Notes under the pieces: model-generated
Seen by the model: the letters and a program-made list of their open reading frames with translations, nothing else
Databases searched by the model: none
Told to the model about the DNA's origin: nothing
Made by a program: the position numbers and the translations under genes
In this document: positions 41,701 to 52,800 of the stretch, piece by piece
Numbering within the stretch: the stretch's first letter is position 1
Layout: the number at the start of each line of letters is the position of its first letter
From: Ovis canadensis
Lineage: Eukaryota; Chordata; Mammalia; Artiodactyla; Bovidae
Assembly: GCF_042477335.2 (NCBI RefSeq)
Contig: NC_091255.1
Location: forward strand, 42,882,501-42,946,500
Direction: 5' to 3'
Length of the DNA: 64,000 nt

Positions 41701-43695
41701 TGAAGGAGGCAATAAAACAGGGAGCACGGTGACCCTAGTGATGGATGCTATGGCCCAGAGGCCAGCAAAGCAGTGGGCCGTGCCAAGAGGGCAACCTGGC
41801 CTGGCAGCCCCATCCTAGTCAGCAGGAAGCCGGGCACAGCTCACTTACACACCCTCAGGCCCCCAGAATGAGGTTTGTGAAAGAATCACAGTCACACATT
41901 CTCCACACAGGGTGCCCCTTAGAAACTTCAGGAAAGATAAAAACCTGGTGGTGCAGACAGGTGTGGGCAGACAGGCAGCCTTGAGAGTCACGGTTGCCAG
42001 AGGTCAACCTGGGGGACATCCCTGAACCCGTCTGACCCCTGCAGTGGGCGGTCTGGGCCCTCCTGTGCTCAGGGCCCTGATTCCCAGTAGGGCCCAGACC
42101 CCAATAGCATAGCCCCTGGTCACTAGAGTGGCTCCTTCCAGCCTGGGCTTCTCATCCGGGAGAGAATGCCTTACAGATTGGAAAGTGAGATTGAGGGAAA
42201 AGGGTAAGATGAATGAGTCCCCAGCAATGTTCAATGAGTCGGAGCCTGGCTGTGCTCACTGGCCGCCTGCCTGGGGGCAGCTGGGCACCGAGGTCGCACC
42301 CGGCCAGTTCAAGGCCTCACTGCCACCCCCCTCCCCTCCTGCCACTGCTGCTGCACCCCAGGCCCCACCTGGGCCCGTGAGCCTACTCTGCCTTCCGCCT
42401 CAAGGTCTGCTCCTCAGGGCTCAAACACCTGCTCATAGAGCAGCTGCCCCAGCTCCCAAACCTGCCCTTCCCGCTTTCTTGGCCCCCACCTCCCAGCTAG
42501 GGGGCTCTGAGGGAGCAGGGACAGAGTGTGCCTGGCACGTGGTGCACACTCAGTAAATGAGGCCAAGGCCAGCAGAGCCTCTCTGACTGGGAGGTGACAA
42601 CACCCCCGCGGGGCTGACAAAGGGGTGCAGCCTGACCCTGGAGAGGCTGACTCTCCTCCGTCTGTGGAGTCGACTCAGAGGCAGGGAAGAGGTGCATCCG
42701 GGTGGGAGTGGAGACAAGCTGCCTTCCTCCTGGGGCCCACGCTGCCCATCACTGACCTTACCCACAGAGGGAAATCCGATCAGTGCCACACGGGCATCGC
42801 CCGACTTCATGACATCAAAGCCCTCTCCTTTGGATGAGGACGATTTGGACGGCTCCAGGAGCTGGGCCCGATACTTGGCAAGTTTTGCCTTCAGCAGACC
42901 AAGGTGGTACTCAGTGGCTAGAAGACACAGCACAAGACGGGAGGTAAGTGTCCAGGGCGGGCTGGGAGGGACCCATATGCTCTGAATGCTGGCCAGGAGG
43001 CCCCAGAGCCAGGTAGCAATCGTTGTCAAGATCAGAGGAGAAGAAAACCACGCTCAGTTAAAATGCCCTTGGCTTTTCACTTCACTTAGGACAAAAGCTC
43101 CTTACTGAGACCTGGAGACCCACTGTCAGGGGTTCTCAGCCCTAGCGGTACCACTCCTGGGGACATTCTGGGGCTGTTTTCTGCTGTTGCTGGGAAGATG
43201 AAGTCCTTCAGTATTCATCAGGCAGCGGCCGAGGAAGCCAGCTGCCCTACAAGGTGTGACTCAGTGCAGCAGAGCCAAGAACTGTGAGGTGACTTCCCAA
43301 GCTTGGAGACCGGGCCCAAACCCAGGTCCACCAGACTCAAGTCAGGACCGCTTCCATCCACCTAACGGCTCCAGGCTGCCGGCAAGGATGTACCTGTTGG
43401 GTCTCCTCCTGGACGGCCCCCCACTAAAGGGCAGAGCGCTAACTCCCCAGGCCCAGCCGCCAGGAGACCCGGGTTCGAATCTCGACCCTGCCTATCCAAG
43501 TCGGACGCTGCTCCGAGAGCTGAGGTTCTCCATTCGGCCCTGTGGTCCGGCCCTGATCCCGCCCGGCCCCGATGGCTCCTGCCCGCCGCCCGAAGCCCTG
43601 GCGGGAGAGGCCCCGCGGGACCGGCCCTCACCCTTATTCTTCTGCGTGCGGGCGATCTCTTTCTCGATCTCGGAGATCTTCTCCAAGATTCCCAT
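35677..43695 (-). CDS. DRG2: DRG2, developmentally regulated GTP-binding protein 2, complete
   Basis: DRG2 is a cytosolic OBG/DRG-family GTPase stabilised by its partner DFRP2 (RWDD1) and linked to ribosomes and endosome traffic. Thirteen coding exons add up to 1,095 nt, that is 364 codons plus TAG, exactly the remembered human length, with every phase consistent. In order: N-terminal coiled helix ([20 protein letters not shown]), G1 GFPSVGKS (69-76), G3 DLPG (115-118), G4 NKID (246-249), G5 SCG (269-271), and a C-terminal TGS domain ending in IQIVKK. The ATG at 43695 has GCCATGG context and lies just inside a GC-rich promoter. One donor, after exon 7, is GC instead of GT. Confidence 0.97.
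36048..36101 (-). CDS. DRG2: DRG2 exon 12
   Basis: Encodes [18 protein letters not shown] (18 codons). Acceptor CTCTAG, donor GTGTGG|GTAAGT (phase 0). Confidence 0.94.
37159..37217 (-). CDS. DRG2: DRG2 exon 11 (TGS)
   Basis: Encodes [19 protein letters not shown] in the TGS domain. Acceptor TGTGCAG, donor CACGTG|GTGAGT (phase 0). Confidence 0.94.
37804..37892 (-). CDS. DRG2: DRG2 exon 10 (G5)
   Basis: Encodes [20 protein letters not shown] through TCIYTKKRG, opening with the SCG G5 motif. Acceptor CGGCAG, donor AGGCC|GTGAGT (phase 1). Confidence 0.95.
38861..38937 (-). CDS. DRG2: DRG2 exon 9 (G4)
   Basis: Encodes [20 protein letters not shown] then DSVVI; NKID is the base-specificity G4 motif. 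Acceptor CCCTAG, donor ATCAG|GTGAGG (phase 2). Confidence 0.95.
39177..39274 (-). CDS. DRG2: DRG2 exon 8
   Basis: Encodes [20 protein letters not shown] then [12 protein letters not shown]. Acceptor CCTCAG, donor TTGTAT|GTAAGT (phase 0). Confidence 0.95.
39406..39496 (-). CDS. DRG2: DRG2 exon 7, GC donor
   Basis: Encodes [20 protein letters not shown] through QLILHEY. Protein continuity (HEY-K-IFNAEV) puts the end one base after TAC; the donor there is TACA|GCATCC, that is GC, not GT. Reading on without splicing meets TGA after about 15 codons. Confidence 0.88.
39611..39683 (-). CDS. DRG2: DRG2 exon 6
   Basis: Encodes [20 protein letters not shown] then IYFK. Acceptor CACCAG, donor TTCAAG|GTGAGG (phase 0). 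Confidence 0.95.
40196..40286 (-). CDS. DRG2: DRG2 exon 5
   Basis: Encodes [20 protein letters not shown] then LDATKGEVQ. Acceptor GATCAG, donor CAAAG|GTCTGT (phase 2). Confidence 0.95.
40556..40616 (-). CDS. DRG2: DRG2 exon 4 (G3)
   Basis: Encodes [20 protein letters not shown] with the DLPG Walker B/G3 motif. Acceptor TCCTAG, donor CACAAG|GTGGGG (phase 1). Confidence 0.95.
41104..41193 (-). CDS. DRG2: DRG2 exon 3
   Basis: Encodes [20 protein letters not shown] then [10 protein letters not shown], covering the G1 Ser and the G2 Thr region. Acceptor TCCTAG, donor TTGAA|GTAAGT (phase 0). Confidence 0.96.
42757..42917 (-). CDS. DRG2: DRG2 exon 2 (G1)
   Basis: Encodes [20 protein letters not shown] through [13 protein letters not shown], the Walker A/G1 motif. 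Acceptor TTCTAG, donor GGTAAG|GTCAGT (phase 0). Confidence 0.96.
43425..43500 (+). repeat. MIR SINE fragment in DRG2 intron 1
   Basis: GGGTTCGAATCTCGACCCTG resembles the tRNA-derived MIR head including a B-box-like GGTTCGAATC. It is an old repeat, not a tRNA gene, because no cloverleaf can be made around it. Confidence 0.5.
43632..43695 (-). CDS. DRG2: DRG2 exon 1
   Basis: Encodes [20 protein letters not shown] then K, the start of the HTH/coiled N-terminus. Donor AAGG|GTGAGG (phase 1). Confidence 0.95.
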
Positions 43696-43779
43696 GGCAG
43701 CAGCTGAACCGGGCGCACCAGCCAGAGACACAGCAGCGGACCCGTAAACTCTGGCACCGTCAGCGGCGGCAGACCAGCG

Positions 43780-43960
43780 TGCGCCGGAAGCCCACGGAGC
43801 TCGGGGATTCAGAGTCCGGGCGGGAGACGTCGAGGGGAGCGATATTGGTTCCGGCCCCTGGGTTGGCGGGGGCTGGGGAAGCGCGATGGGCCGGACCGGG
43901 GCGGAGCCCGGCCGGCGGGGCGGGGCCAGGCAATGGAGGGCAGGAATGGGGCGTGGGAGG
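43780..43960 (-). promoter_or_regulatory. DRG2 GC-rich promoter
   Basis: GC-rich, CpG-rich DNA directly upstream of the DRG2 start. It has a CCAAT box in gene orientation (ATTGG at 43844-43848 on the plus strand) and Sp1-type GGGGCGGGG boxes near 43915-43925. There is no TATA box. This fits a housekeeping promoter. Confidence 0.6.
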
Positions 43961-44659
43961 TAGAGAGGGACCCTCAGCTGATGGACTCCGCATTGCGGGT
44001 CCCCAGCTCAGCCGGCTTTGCTGGTGTAAGGAAAAGGCGCCGAGCTGAAAGCCTAGTGGCTTCTTTTGCGTTGAGGTTAAACGTCTGTCCCCAACTTCGC
44101 CTTCCTACCTGCCAATCAGATGCCTCCTCATAGGATGCAGTCGAGACAGCATCTCCTAAGTGCAATCCTTAACTGAAAATGCTGTATCTGAGTTTAGACT
44201 TGAGGAAACATCAGACAAACTAGAAAGTGGTACGTTTTATAGGACAAGTGGACTGTCTTCAAAATTGTCAGTGATATAGGCGGACGGGATGGGGGAAGGA
44301 TTGTACCAGATTAAAAGATGTTAAATATAACGTGTGAACTTTGCCCCCCACTTTGGATTCTGGTTGAAATTTTTAAAAGGAGTTATGAGAAGACATTCTG
44401 AGGACAATTGGGGAAATTTTGACTTTGGATAGACTGTTAGATATTACAGTTGTTGTTCAGTCGTTCAGTTGTGTCTGGCTATTTGTGACCCCATGGTTGG
44501 AAGTCCAAGGTCAGGGTGCCAACATGGCTGGGTTCTAGTGAGGGCCCTTTTCCTGCCTTACAGACCGCTGCCTTCTTGCCCTGTCCTTACATGGCCTTTC
44601 TTCCGGGAGTCTGCACAGGGACAAAGAGGGGAGACAGAGGCACAACTCTCTGAGGATGC

Positions 44660-44790
44660 TTTTTTTTTTTTTTTGCCAGGCCTTAAGGCATGCAGGATCT
44701 TAGTTCTCCAGCCAGGGGCTGAACTTGGGCTCTATGCAGTGGAAGTGCAGAGTCTTAACCACCGAACCTCCAAGAAATTCCCTTCTGTAT
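44660..44790 (-). repeat. CHR-type SINE
   Basis: Starts with a T run and carries CAGGATCTTAGTTCTCCAGC and TCTTAACCACCGAACC, the reverse of a CHR-2-like SINE. Confidence 0.7.
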
Positions 44791-45649
44791 GTTTTTAATA
44801 CAAGGTTGGGAGTGGGGAGCAGTATATTGGAAATCATGCTGTGTTCAAATTCAAGGTTAACTGTGAGCTTGGTTAAATTCTTAACCTCTTCTACACTCTA
44901 AAAACAGGGATAACATGGTTGTTGTAAAAGTGAAATAATCTGCTTGCTCGAAAGTCCTCCTTGAATGCCAGAGCCACTGTCAGTCGAGTCTCCTTGGTGG
45001 TGTTACATCTTCCCCAGATTCAGCCCATGTTTGCCAACACCATTATGCACAAGGCTCTGGGCTGAAGAGGGGTGTTGTAAGCCCAGCTTGCTCTTCTCCT
45101 CCGCTGCTGACAAAGCCACGATACGAGCCCTGTAAAGTGCCTGACCCAGCAGCTCAAGCTATTAACAGCGGGGCTGAGATGTGAAGTCCAGTGACTGCAG
45201 GGTAACAGGTAGACTGTGGGGAGAACACCTACATGTTTGGCTCTGTGAGGTTCACAGGGGATGGGAGGGGAGAGCCTTTGGGAACTGAGAGGTACAGGCA
45301 GGTGTGGAGCCCTGGCCCATGGAGAGGGGGTCTCTGCCCCAGAGGCAGTTCCTGGCTCCCACTGCCACACTTGTGCCCATGGAGGTGTGCTATCGGTTTA
45401 TACTCAGGGACACAGAAATGTCCTGAAATGTGACTCATCTTCCAAGAACCCTGGGACCTCTGCTGTTGAGTCTGCTTCACTCGCAGTCTCCAAAGGGTCT
45501 CTTTCTTCATAAATAATGTGGAATCAGGCCACTCCCAGGATATAACCTGAAGATCAAACCAGTCTTTCCTGCTTGGAATGTCTGGGTCCTCCAGACCCAA
45601 GCCTGGGAAGCCAACTAGGAACCTCTTATGTTCACATCACCCGAGGAAT

Positions 45650-45770
45650 CTTGGACTTAGTTGCTGTGCAGCATGTGGGAATCTTAGTTTCCCAACCAGG
45701 GAGCAAACCTGCATCCTCTGCATTGCGGTGAGTTCTTAACCACTGAACCACCAGGGGAGGCCCTCGCCTG
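45650..45770 (-). repeat. CHR-type SINE
   Basis: GCATGTGGGAATCTTAGTTT and TTCTTAACCACTGAACCACC match a reverse CHR-2-like SINE. Confidence 0.75.
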
Positions 45771-45799
45771 AGTAATCTTTGAGAGTTGACAAACTTCTA

Positions 45800-46640
45800 G
45801 ACAGGCTGCTGCTGGATCTCCGAAAATATTCAACGTGTGCATCAAAGGATACCATATCAACAGAGTGAAAAGTAAACCCAAGATGTGGGGGGAAATATCT
45901 GCCAGCCGGGTACCTGATAAGGGGTTAATAAGCAGAATATATAAAGAAGTCACTGACCAACAGGAACACAACCACCTGATTTTTAAAACATAGAAAAGAC
46001 TTGAGTAGACATTTCTCCAAAGAAGACATATTAATACAGCCAACATGTTAAAAGGTGCTCCACACCACTAGCCATTAGGGAAATGCAAGTCAAAACCAGT
46101 AAGATAACACCGCACATCCGTTAGGATGTGTGTAATGTATGTACATGTAACAGGTGGTGGTTAGAACGTGGAGAAATTGAAACTCTCGGGCACTGTTGGC
46201 GTGTTAGTCACTCAGTCATGTCTGACTCTTTGCAACCCCATGGATTGTAGCACACCAGGCTCTTCTGTGCATGGGATTCTCCAGGCAGGAATACCAGAGC
46301 AGGTTGCCATTGCCTTCTCCAGCACTGTTGGTAGGAATGTAAAATGGTGCAGCCAACTGTGGAAAACAGTATGGAGGTTCCTCAAAAGTTAAAAATAGAC
46401 CTGCCATCTGATCTAGCAATTCCACTTCTGAGTATACATCCAAAAGTGAAAGCAGAGACTTGAAGAGGAATTGGTACACCCATGTTCATTATTTGCAATG
46501 CCCTGGAAGTGGAGTAACGCAAGCGTTCGTTGATGGATGAACAGATAAACGAAAGTGGTCTATACAGTGGTCTGTTCTTCAGCCTTAAAAAGGAAGTTCT
46601 CAGACACGTTAAGTGAAACAGGCCAGTCACAAAAGGGCAA
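45800..46640 (+). mobile_element. L1 LINE fragment, interrupted
   Basis: CCATTAGGGAAATGCAAGTC, AATGGTGCAGCCAACTGTGG and CAATTCCACTTCTGAGTATA are L1 ORF2 3'-region sequence. Frames are broken; it is split by a Bov-tA at 46200-46321. Confidence 0.8.
46200..46321 (-). repeat. Bov-tA nested in L1, with target-site duplication
   Basis: TAGTCACTCAGTCATGTCTG through CAGGTTGCCATTGCCTTCTC is a partial reverse Bov-tA. It is flanked by GCACTGTTGG at 46190-46199 and 46322-46331. Confidence 0.85.
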
Positions 46641-46889
46641 ATACTGGTGACTCACGTACACAAAGTCCCTGGAGTGGTCAGATCCCTAGAGACAGAAACT
46701 AGAGTGGTGGATGTCAGTGGCTGGGGGTGAGGAGCTGGTGTTTAACAGGGACTGAGCTCTACTATGGGAAGCAGGGAAGGTTCTGGAGATGACAGTGGTG
46801 AAGCTTGTACACTATGAATGTGCTTAACATTACTGAACTGTACACTTCAAATTGGCTAAAATGGTAAATTTTTACAGGATTTTTTGATG

Positions 46890-47080
46890 TGGACCATTTT
46901 TATTTTGAAAATTTTATTTGTGGCTGTGTCGAGTCTTAGCTTCAGCACCCAGGCCCCTTGTGGTGGCTCAGTAGATGTGGCACACAGGCTTAGTTGCCCC
47001 GAAGTGGGTGGGATCTTGGTTCCTGACCACAGATGGAACCTGCACTTTCCTGAACTGGAAGGTTGAAAATCCACCAGAAC
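46890..47080 (-). repeat. CHR-1-like SINE
   Basis: GCACACAGGCTTAGTTGCCC and GGGATCTTGGTTCCTGACCA resemble a reverse CHR-1-type SINE. Diverged. Confidence 0.55.
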
Positions 47081-47109
47081 TGTCTTGATTTAGAAATAGG
47101 GCAGATTTG

Positions 47110-49774
47110 AAGCTTAAATACCTTTATTACTTTTTAAAAATTATTTGGACATTGATAGCTCTGCAAAATACTTCTCCCATCCCAAACTCTCATACCCTTT
47201 CCACATATCCTCCCCAAAGAAACAAAATACTCATCCTTTTGCCCATTCAAATCTAATTTTTAAAAACATGTAAGATTCAAAATCAAATATTACTTTTCTT
47301 TCCCAGAACTCGTTAGTAATTTTAAACCACAATGCACATACTCAATGGCATTTCCTTTTTAAAAATTAGCTTATCTGACTATTTTATGAGGAAAAACAAA
47401 ATCATTTCAAGGCCTTAGAATATAAATTCCCTGTTTCTGAAAGCAAAAGACATTGAAAAGCCCCTCTGCCCCCTGGAGTCTGCTGTGCATGTCACCCATG
47501 GAACCAGCGCTGCACGGGCGGCGCCAGTCTGTCCGTCCACAGGTGAGACATGTGGAGTTGGAGAGGGCAATGGGTGGGAGGAGGGGGCTCCGGGCAGAGG
47601 CAGGCTGGGCGTGCAGAGCGGAGCAGAGGAGCAGGAGCTGGGTCCTGAGTGGGGAGGGGAGGTGGTGGGGAGCCTGCACCCGCACTGGTTTCTCAGTGAT
47701 GAACAAGAGTGTCCACCAGAAGCATTGCACGTAGAACCAGAGATGCATGGATTACTGAGAAGGCTCGGGAGTGACCACAGCTGGGGGTGACGGTCCAAGC
47801 TCCCCCAGGAACTAAGTCAGGGTGGAGGGTCTGGGGGGTCCTCGGGGGATAGAGAAACCCCTGCTTCTGCACCCCTGAGAGTCAGGATTTTACGAGAACC
47901 AACCTTTATCACAGGTGTGTCCCAAAGAGCTGACAAATGTACCACATCTTCATCCCCAAACACTACTGCATCTGACCCCTGGCTCAGCAAGGAAGTCAGC
48001 CCACAGCAGAGCCCTGCCCACCTGGGCCGCCAAGCAGCAGCAACATGCCGACACCCTGTCCAGCCCACCGGCTGCCCACTCACGGCCACACACGTGGGCC
48101 CCGACCAGCTCCAGGAGGCTGGGGGCGGGGCGCCTTTCCCTCAGGGGTACCTGAACCCTTCAAGGAGCTGGCAAAATGCAGGCGCTGGTTACTCGCTGAG
48201 AAATTGGGGGCAGGGAAAGGGAGCCCACGCCACCTGGCCCCCATGTTGCCAGCCGGCTCTAAAATCAAGAGGATGTTTCTGACTCATCTCTCCAGACGGA
48301 CGTGAGCCATCCTTCTGCTGCAGCCACCTTCCCAATACTTCTCCTTAAGGCTTCTCCTGACATGCAATCTCAGCAACATACAACACGTACTTCGATAAAG
48401 GATTCTGAGACTAAGAGACCCGCCCCACCGCTCACCTAGACCGGAGGGCTTCGCGCCTTCTCCCTCCGCCCTGGACCTGTCCCCTGCGCCAGTTCTGCTC
48501 CTGTGGGTTATGGCAACACTACCCCTCGGTTAAAGCTTTCCCTCTCGTGTTCCGAGTGAGTCTGTAAATCACCAGAAGTCACCAAACCTCCCAGGCCTTG
48601 CTGCATATGGGGGCTGTAGCGGATGCCACATGAAGCTCTCTAAACATTTAAACAAAACAAAACAGCAGCGCACGCCTGTGTGCGCACACACACATACTTT
48701 GGCACATGAGCCTTGGGTTACTTGAGCGTGTTCAAGCTCAGCCCCTCCTATGCCCCGACACCGCTGAGCTGCGGGTCTAGGGCTGCAGCGGCCCCTTCTG
48801 CCTGATGGGAGAGGTTGCTGGAAGCGCTGCTGTTTTGAGTAGCGAGAGGAGGAGGAACAAGTGCTAAACTGGCCCCCAGAATGGTCCTCACGTTTAGCAC
48901 TAGAATGGATGCAATGCTGCAGAACGTCTCACCAGGTGACCAGTTTCAAACTGCTGGCTGATTAAATATACATTTACATATAGATATAAAAATTACTAAG
49001 TCAACATTTGCTGTTTTCAATGTGAAAACGATAAAATGTAATTCTGAATAATTGTGCATTTGCCATAGGGTCCTTGCTAAAGGAACCATAAAAATAATTT
49101 TGTAATAAAAAAACTTTTCTTTTTTTTAAAGTTTAGTATTGCCCTCAAGTTCAAAAGTTTGGAGCAAACGTGCTGAGTGGGCAGGATTGGAGTCTGTTCC
49201 TGCCAGGGACCTGGAAGCCTCAAACCCTGTGGTCCCAACGGCAGGCCCAAGGGACCCACTGACCACAGGCTAGCTTGGCTAGATCGCCCTCGCTGAGCAC
49301 TTGGCCTGCGCCCCGCACGGAACTCCAGGGGCACGTGGGAGCTGGGCTCTGCCTTCTCTTGACTTACCAGACTAAGCAGCTGGGGGCAGGGGCCCTGGGT
49401 GGGGACCACTGAGCACCGTGGCCCGGGGGGGCTGGGGCTGACCTATGCAGCTGGAGGCAGGGGTGGAGCAAGGGCTGTGCGTCTCAGGGATACAGAAGTT
49501 AGCTGTGCAGGAAGGAAAAGTGCATTGACGGCAGCCTAGGAACAGCTCATGACCAAACCTCACAGGGAGGGAGGAAGAGCCGAGGTCGCCCTCCACCTGC
49601 CCCGTGGGCTGGCCGCTCCTCGGATGCTGCGGGCTGACATTCATGCTTTCGATGCAAGTCTGCTCGTGAAGAAACAGGAACACATGTTCTCCCGGTTCTG
49701 GCAGGTACCCGGTTTTCCCGGCAAAGTTCTTTTTTGCCAAGTTCAGTTTGTTTGGTTACTGTTCCGAGCCGCTG
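47110..49774 (-). other. GID4: GID4 putative long 3' UTR
   Basis: About 2.65 kb of mostly unique DNA after the stop, with AATAAA on the minus strand at 47123-47128. The human gene also has a long 3' UTR (established knowledge). No coding exon is recognised. The exact end is inferred; a second AATAAA lies near 46913. Confidence 0.5.
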
Positions 49775-49838
49775 TCACCGGAATTCGTAGATGGGGGCGC
49801 TGTGTTCTGGAACATGAGTGAGATTTAGCGACTGATAC
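49775..49838 (-). CDS. GID4: GID4 exon 6 and stop
   Basis: Encodes [20 protein letters not shown] and TGA at 49775-49777. Acceptor CCGCAG. Confidence 0.96.
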
Positions 49839-52800
49839 CTGCGGGAGGAGAGGCGGAGGAGTTAGAGCATCCTGAAAACCACACAGAGTATGGAACCCGA
49901 CCCCAGGAGACCCCAAACCCAGATGAAATGTATGCTTATCTCAGCTTCCTCAGGGGAACTGAACCAGCAACAGCCTATCTTAGGCAAGGAGAGGCTGGTC
50001 CTCTCAGGGAGGATGCAGACCAGGCGCTCTGCCTGCTCCACCACCCTGCTTCCCTCTGAAGTCGTGTGACCCTCAGAGCTCCCAGGGAACCCGGGCACGT
50101 GCTGATCCGCCCAGAATCTGGAGGGCTTGCAATGATGACATCACAGCCACACCCCCAACCTCAGCGACTCCATCTTCCTCCTCCCTGGACATGGCTGTGA
50201 GACTCCAGAGCATCAGGGGCTCTGCAGGGAGTATGACCCCGTGATGGGTGCTCTCAGGAGTGAAACAGGGGACAGAGAAACAGGCAGGGACAGCTCCCAC
50301 TTGGGGACACCCAGCATGGATGGTGTGTCAGCTCCCTCACTTGTCCACAGAGGAGTGAGGTACAGCACAGGAAAAGTGGCTCATCTCTCTCCCCAACACC
50401 TCAAGGAAGGACATCGTGTTAGCCGTCAGAACAGAGCTCTCCCCTCCCGGCGGGCTGGCCAGCATCACAAAGACATCTGAGTGCTGGGGGCATGTGGAGA
50501 CGCAGGAGAAGCAGAACTGTGTGCATCCCTGGCAGGAGCGGGAAGCTGCAACTGCTGAGGGAAACGGTTCCCTAAGAAGTGACCGCAGACTCACCCATGA
50601 CCCAGCAACCTGCCCCAGCTGCATACCCCGAGGAACTGAAAGCAGGCCCCAGACAGGCTTGGGCACACCCACGTCCACAGCAGCCAGAAGGTGGGGATGA
50701 GCCACAGGTCCATCCACTGATCAACAGATAAAGATAATGTGGCCCCCATCCACATGACAGGAAATTGCTCAGCAATAAAGACGAAGGACTGACGTGCACT
50801 CAACATGCAATATGGGGTCTTCAAAACACAATGACAAGACCCAGAGGGCAAACAGTGCACGGGCCCACATTCGTGAAGCGCTCAGAACAGGCAAACCTAT
50901 ACTCAGAGCAAATTAGCGGTGCCTGCAGCTGGTAGGGGCGGGGAGCTGGGTGACGGCTCCTAGGGGGACAGGGCTTCCTCTCTGCCAGTGGAAACATTCT
51001 GAAATCGAGTGACAAAACCGTGCTGACATGAAGGGCCCCTGGACTCTACACTTTCAATGAGGGGATTAGATGGCACGTGAGCTGCTTCTCAATAAACCTG
51101 GTGATTTTAAAAGAAGACCAAAAGTTTTAAACACTCATTTGAAAACTGAACAGGTGCTGAAATCCCAACGTCTGTTCTCAGAGAAACCAGGGTAGCATGG
51201 AACCCCTGGGCCCTTGGCCACTGCTGGTCAGCCCTGGGCAGTGTTCTTCATGAACCTTTAAAGCATGCAAGAGTTGACAGGAAATAAAGAGCTTCAACAT
51301 CCAGAAGAAATCAGGTGTTTGAGGGCACAGCCACCCTTCAGGTGGATAGGGCACCTACAGAAGCTCAAAAAGCCATGAGAGGCCCCACAACAGTGGCAAA
51401 GGCCACACCCAGGAGCACGTGGCTGTCACCTTGGCAGAAGGCAGGCCCATAAGGCCCACGGGCCCTGGTTACCAACCGACTTTGAGCAGGAAGGTGAGCA
51501 CAAAATCAGAAAGGCCGCCGACAGCAGAGTTCACATGGGATCTCACACTCTTAACTACTGAGTCTGGGAGGAATGAAGACAAGACCCACAAGCCTGAGAT
51601 AAACGTAGCTGAAAATAGGGCTGCTTGAAAGCATTCAGCAGTGAATGCCTGTACCCAGAACTTCACCTTTGCACCCATTTACACCGCTCTGGGGAGGCAA
51701 ACAAGCCCCCATGTGAGCACTTCGGGAAGTGTGGCCAAGCACTCAGTCCTTACCACTCCGAGCTCCTGTGGTAGTAGTAGCCCTCTATGGAGGCCGCTGA
51801 CTTCTGGAAGCAGATGTAATAGAAGCCCGCAAAGGAAGCACCGCTGATGTCCTTGATCGTGTGGTCCGGGACTAGGAACTGCTCCTGCATGCACAGAGGG
51901 TCAGTGTCGCAGCTCTGGCCCCAGGCCTCCCTGCCTCTTGCAGCTGGCTCTCAGCCTCACTGGGTGACCGTGAACCATGTGCCACCTGTGTGTTCTAGAC
52001 CAAGCATGGCCCCCATATCTCAAGGTTGCTAGGGTCAGAGCCGGGAGCAGGCTGTGGGGTGGGACTCAGGTCTGGGCCGAGCCCTGGCCCCGGTTCTCAG
52101 CACAGAGCCTGGGAAGGAGGATGCTACAGGCTTTGGTCTGTAGAAACACTGGCGAGATTTCAAAATAAAACAGCTTTTCCCACAGGCTGGGGGCCTGGGG
52201 TTGGAGGTAGGTGGAGGCTCACAAACTCACCTCCTGAACTTGGTACCCGTGGCTCTAGCTCAGGAAGTACCAGAGGAAGCCCACCTGACAGACTCTTCAG
52301 GAGCTAAAAGGGAAACCCACCCCCATTCCCTGAGCTGGAGGGACCAGGGGCACTGTGATGGCCCGCAGCCCGGGTGAGAGGCTGGCCAGGGAGGTCACTT
52401 CACTTAGGGGCTAAGAAGAGGGGTCTCCCAAGTCCATGGGACCCTCAGGATGACCCAGCTTGCAGGGTGGAAGGTGAAGCCAGAGGGAGAGGGGTCACAG
52501 AGCAGGGGGAGGGGTCACAGAGCAGAGAGGGTGAGGCCGGGCCCCCTTACCTTCCACCTCATGAAGACATAGTCCCCACTCTTCAGCTCTTCGTAATCAA
52601 AGTCGTCTGAGTTAAACGATTTTGCATACTGATAAAAAGCCAGAAACTTGCCCTGAAAGCCAAAAGCAGAGCATAGGATGAGGGCTGGGCGGGGCCGTGG
52701 GCCTGGGGGCGGGGCCGAGGCACTCACCCAGTGCTTCCGGTCCACGTCCTCGTCAGCGTCCCACTTGCGGGTTAAGAAAGGGTGCTTCCTGCTGATTATT

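Larger units (their letters stand above)
43961..47100. other. DRG2-GID4 intergenic region, repeat-rich
   Basis: No gene is recognised. It holds a truncated Bov-tA piece (about 44455-44515), CHR-type SINEs, an L1 fragment with a nested Bov-tA, and AT-rich unique DNA. DRG2 promoter lies to the left and the GID4 poly(A) region to the right. Confidence 0.7.

Noticed and set aside
43470-43495. tRNA gene suggested by a B-box-like GGTTCGAATC
   Set aside because: No A box or cloverleaf at proper spacing; matches the MIR head.
45800-46640. Possible coding exons or pseudogene in the intergenic region
   Set aside because: The sequence is a frame-broken L1 fragment interrupted by a SINE.
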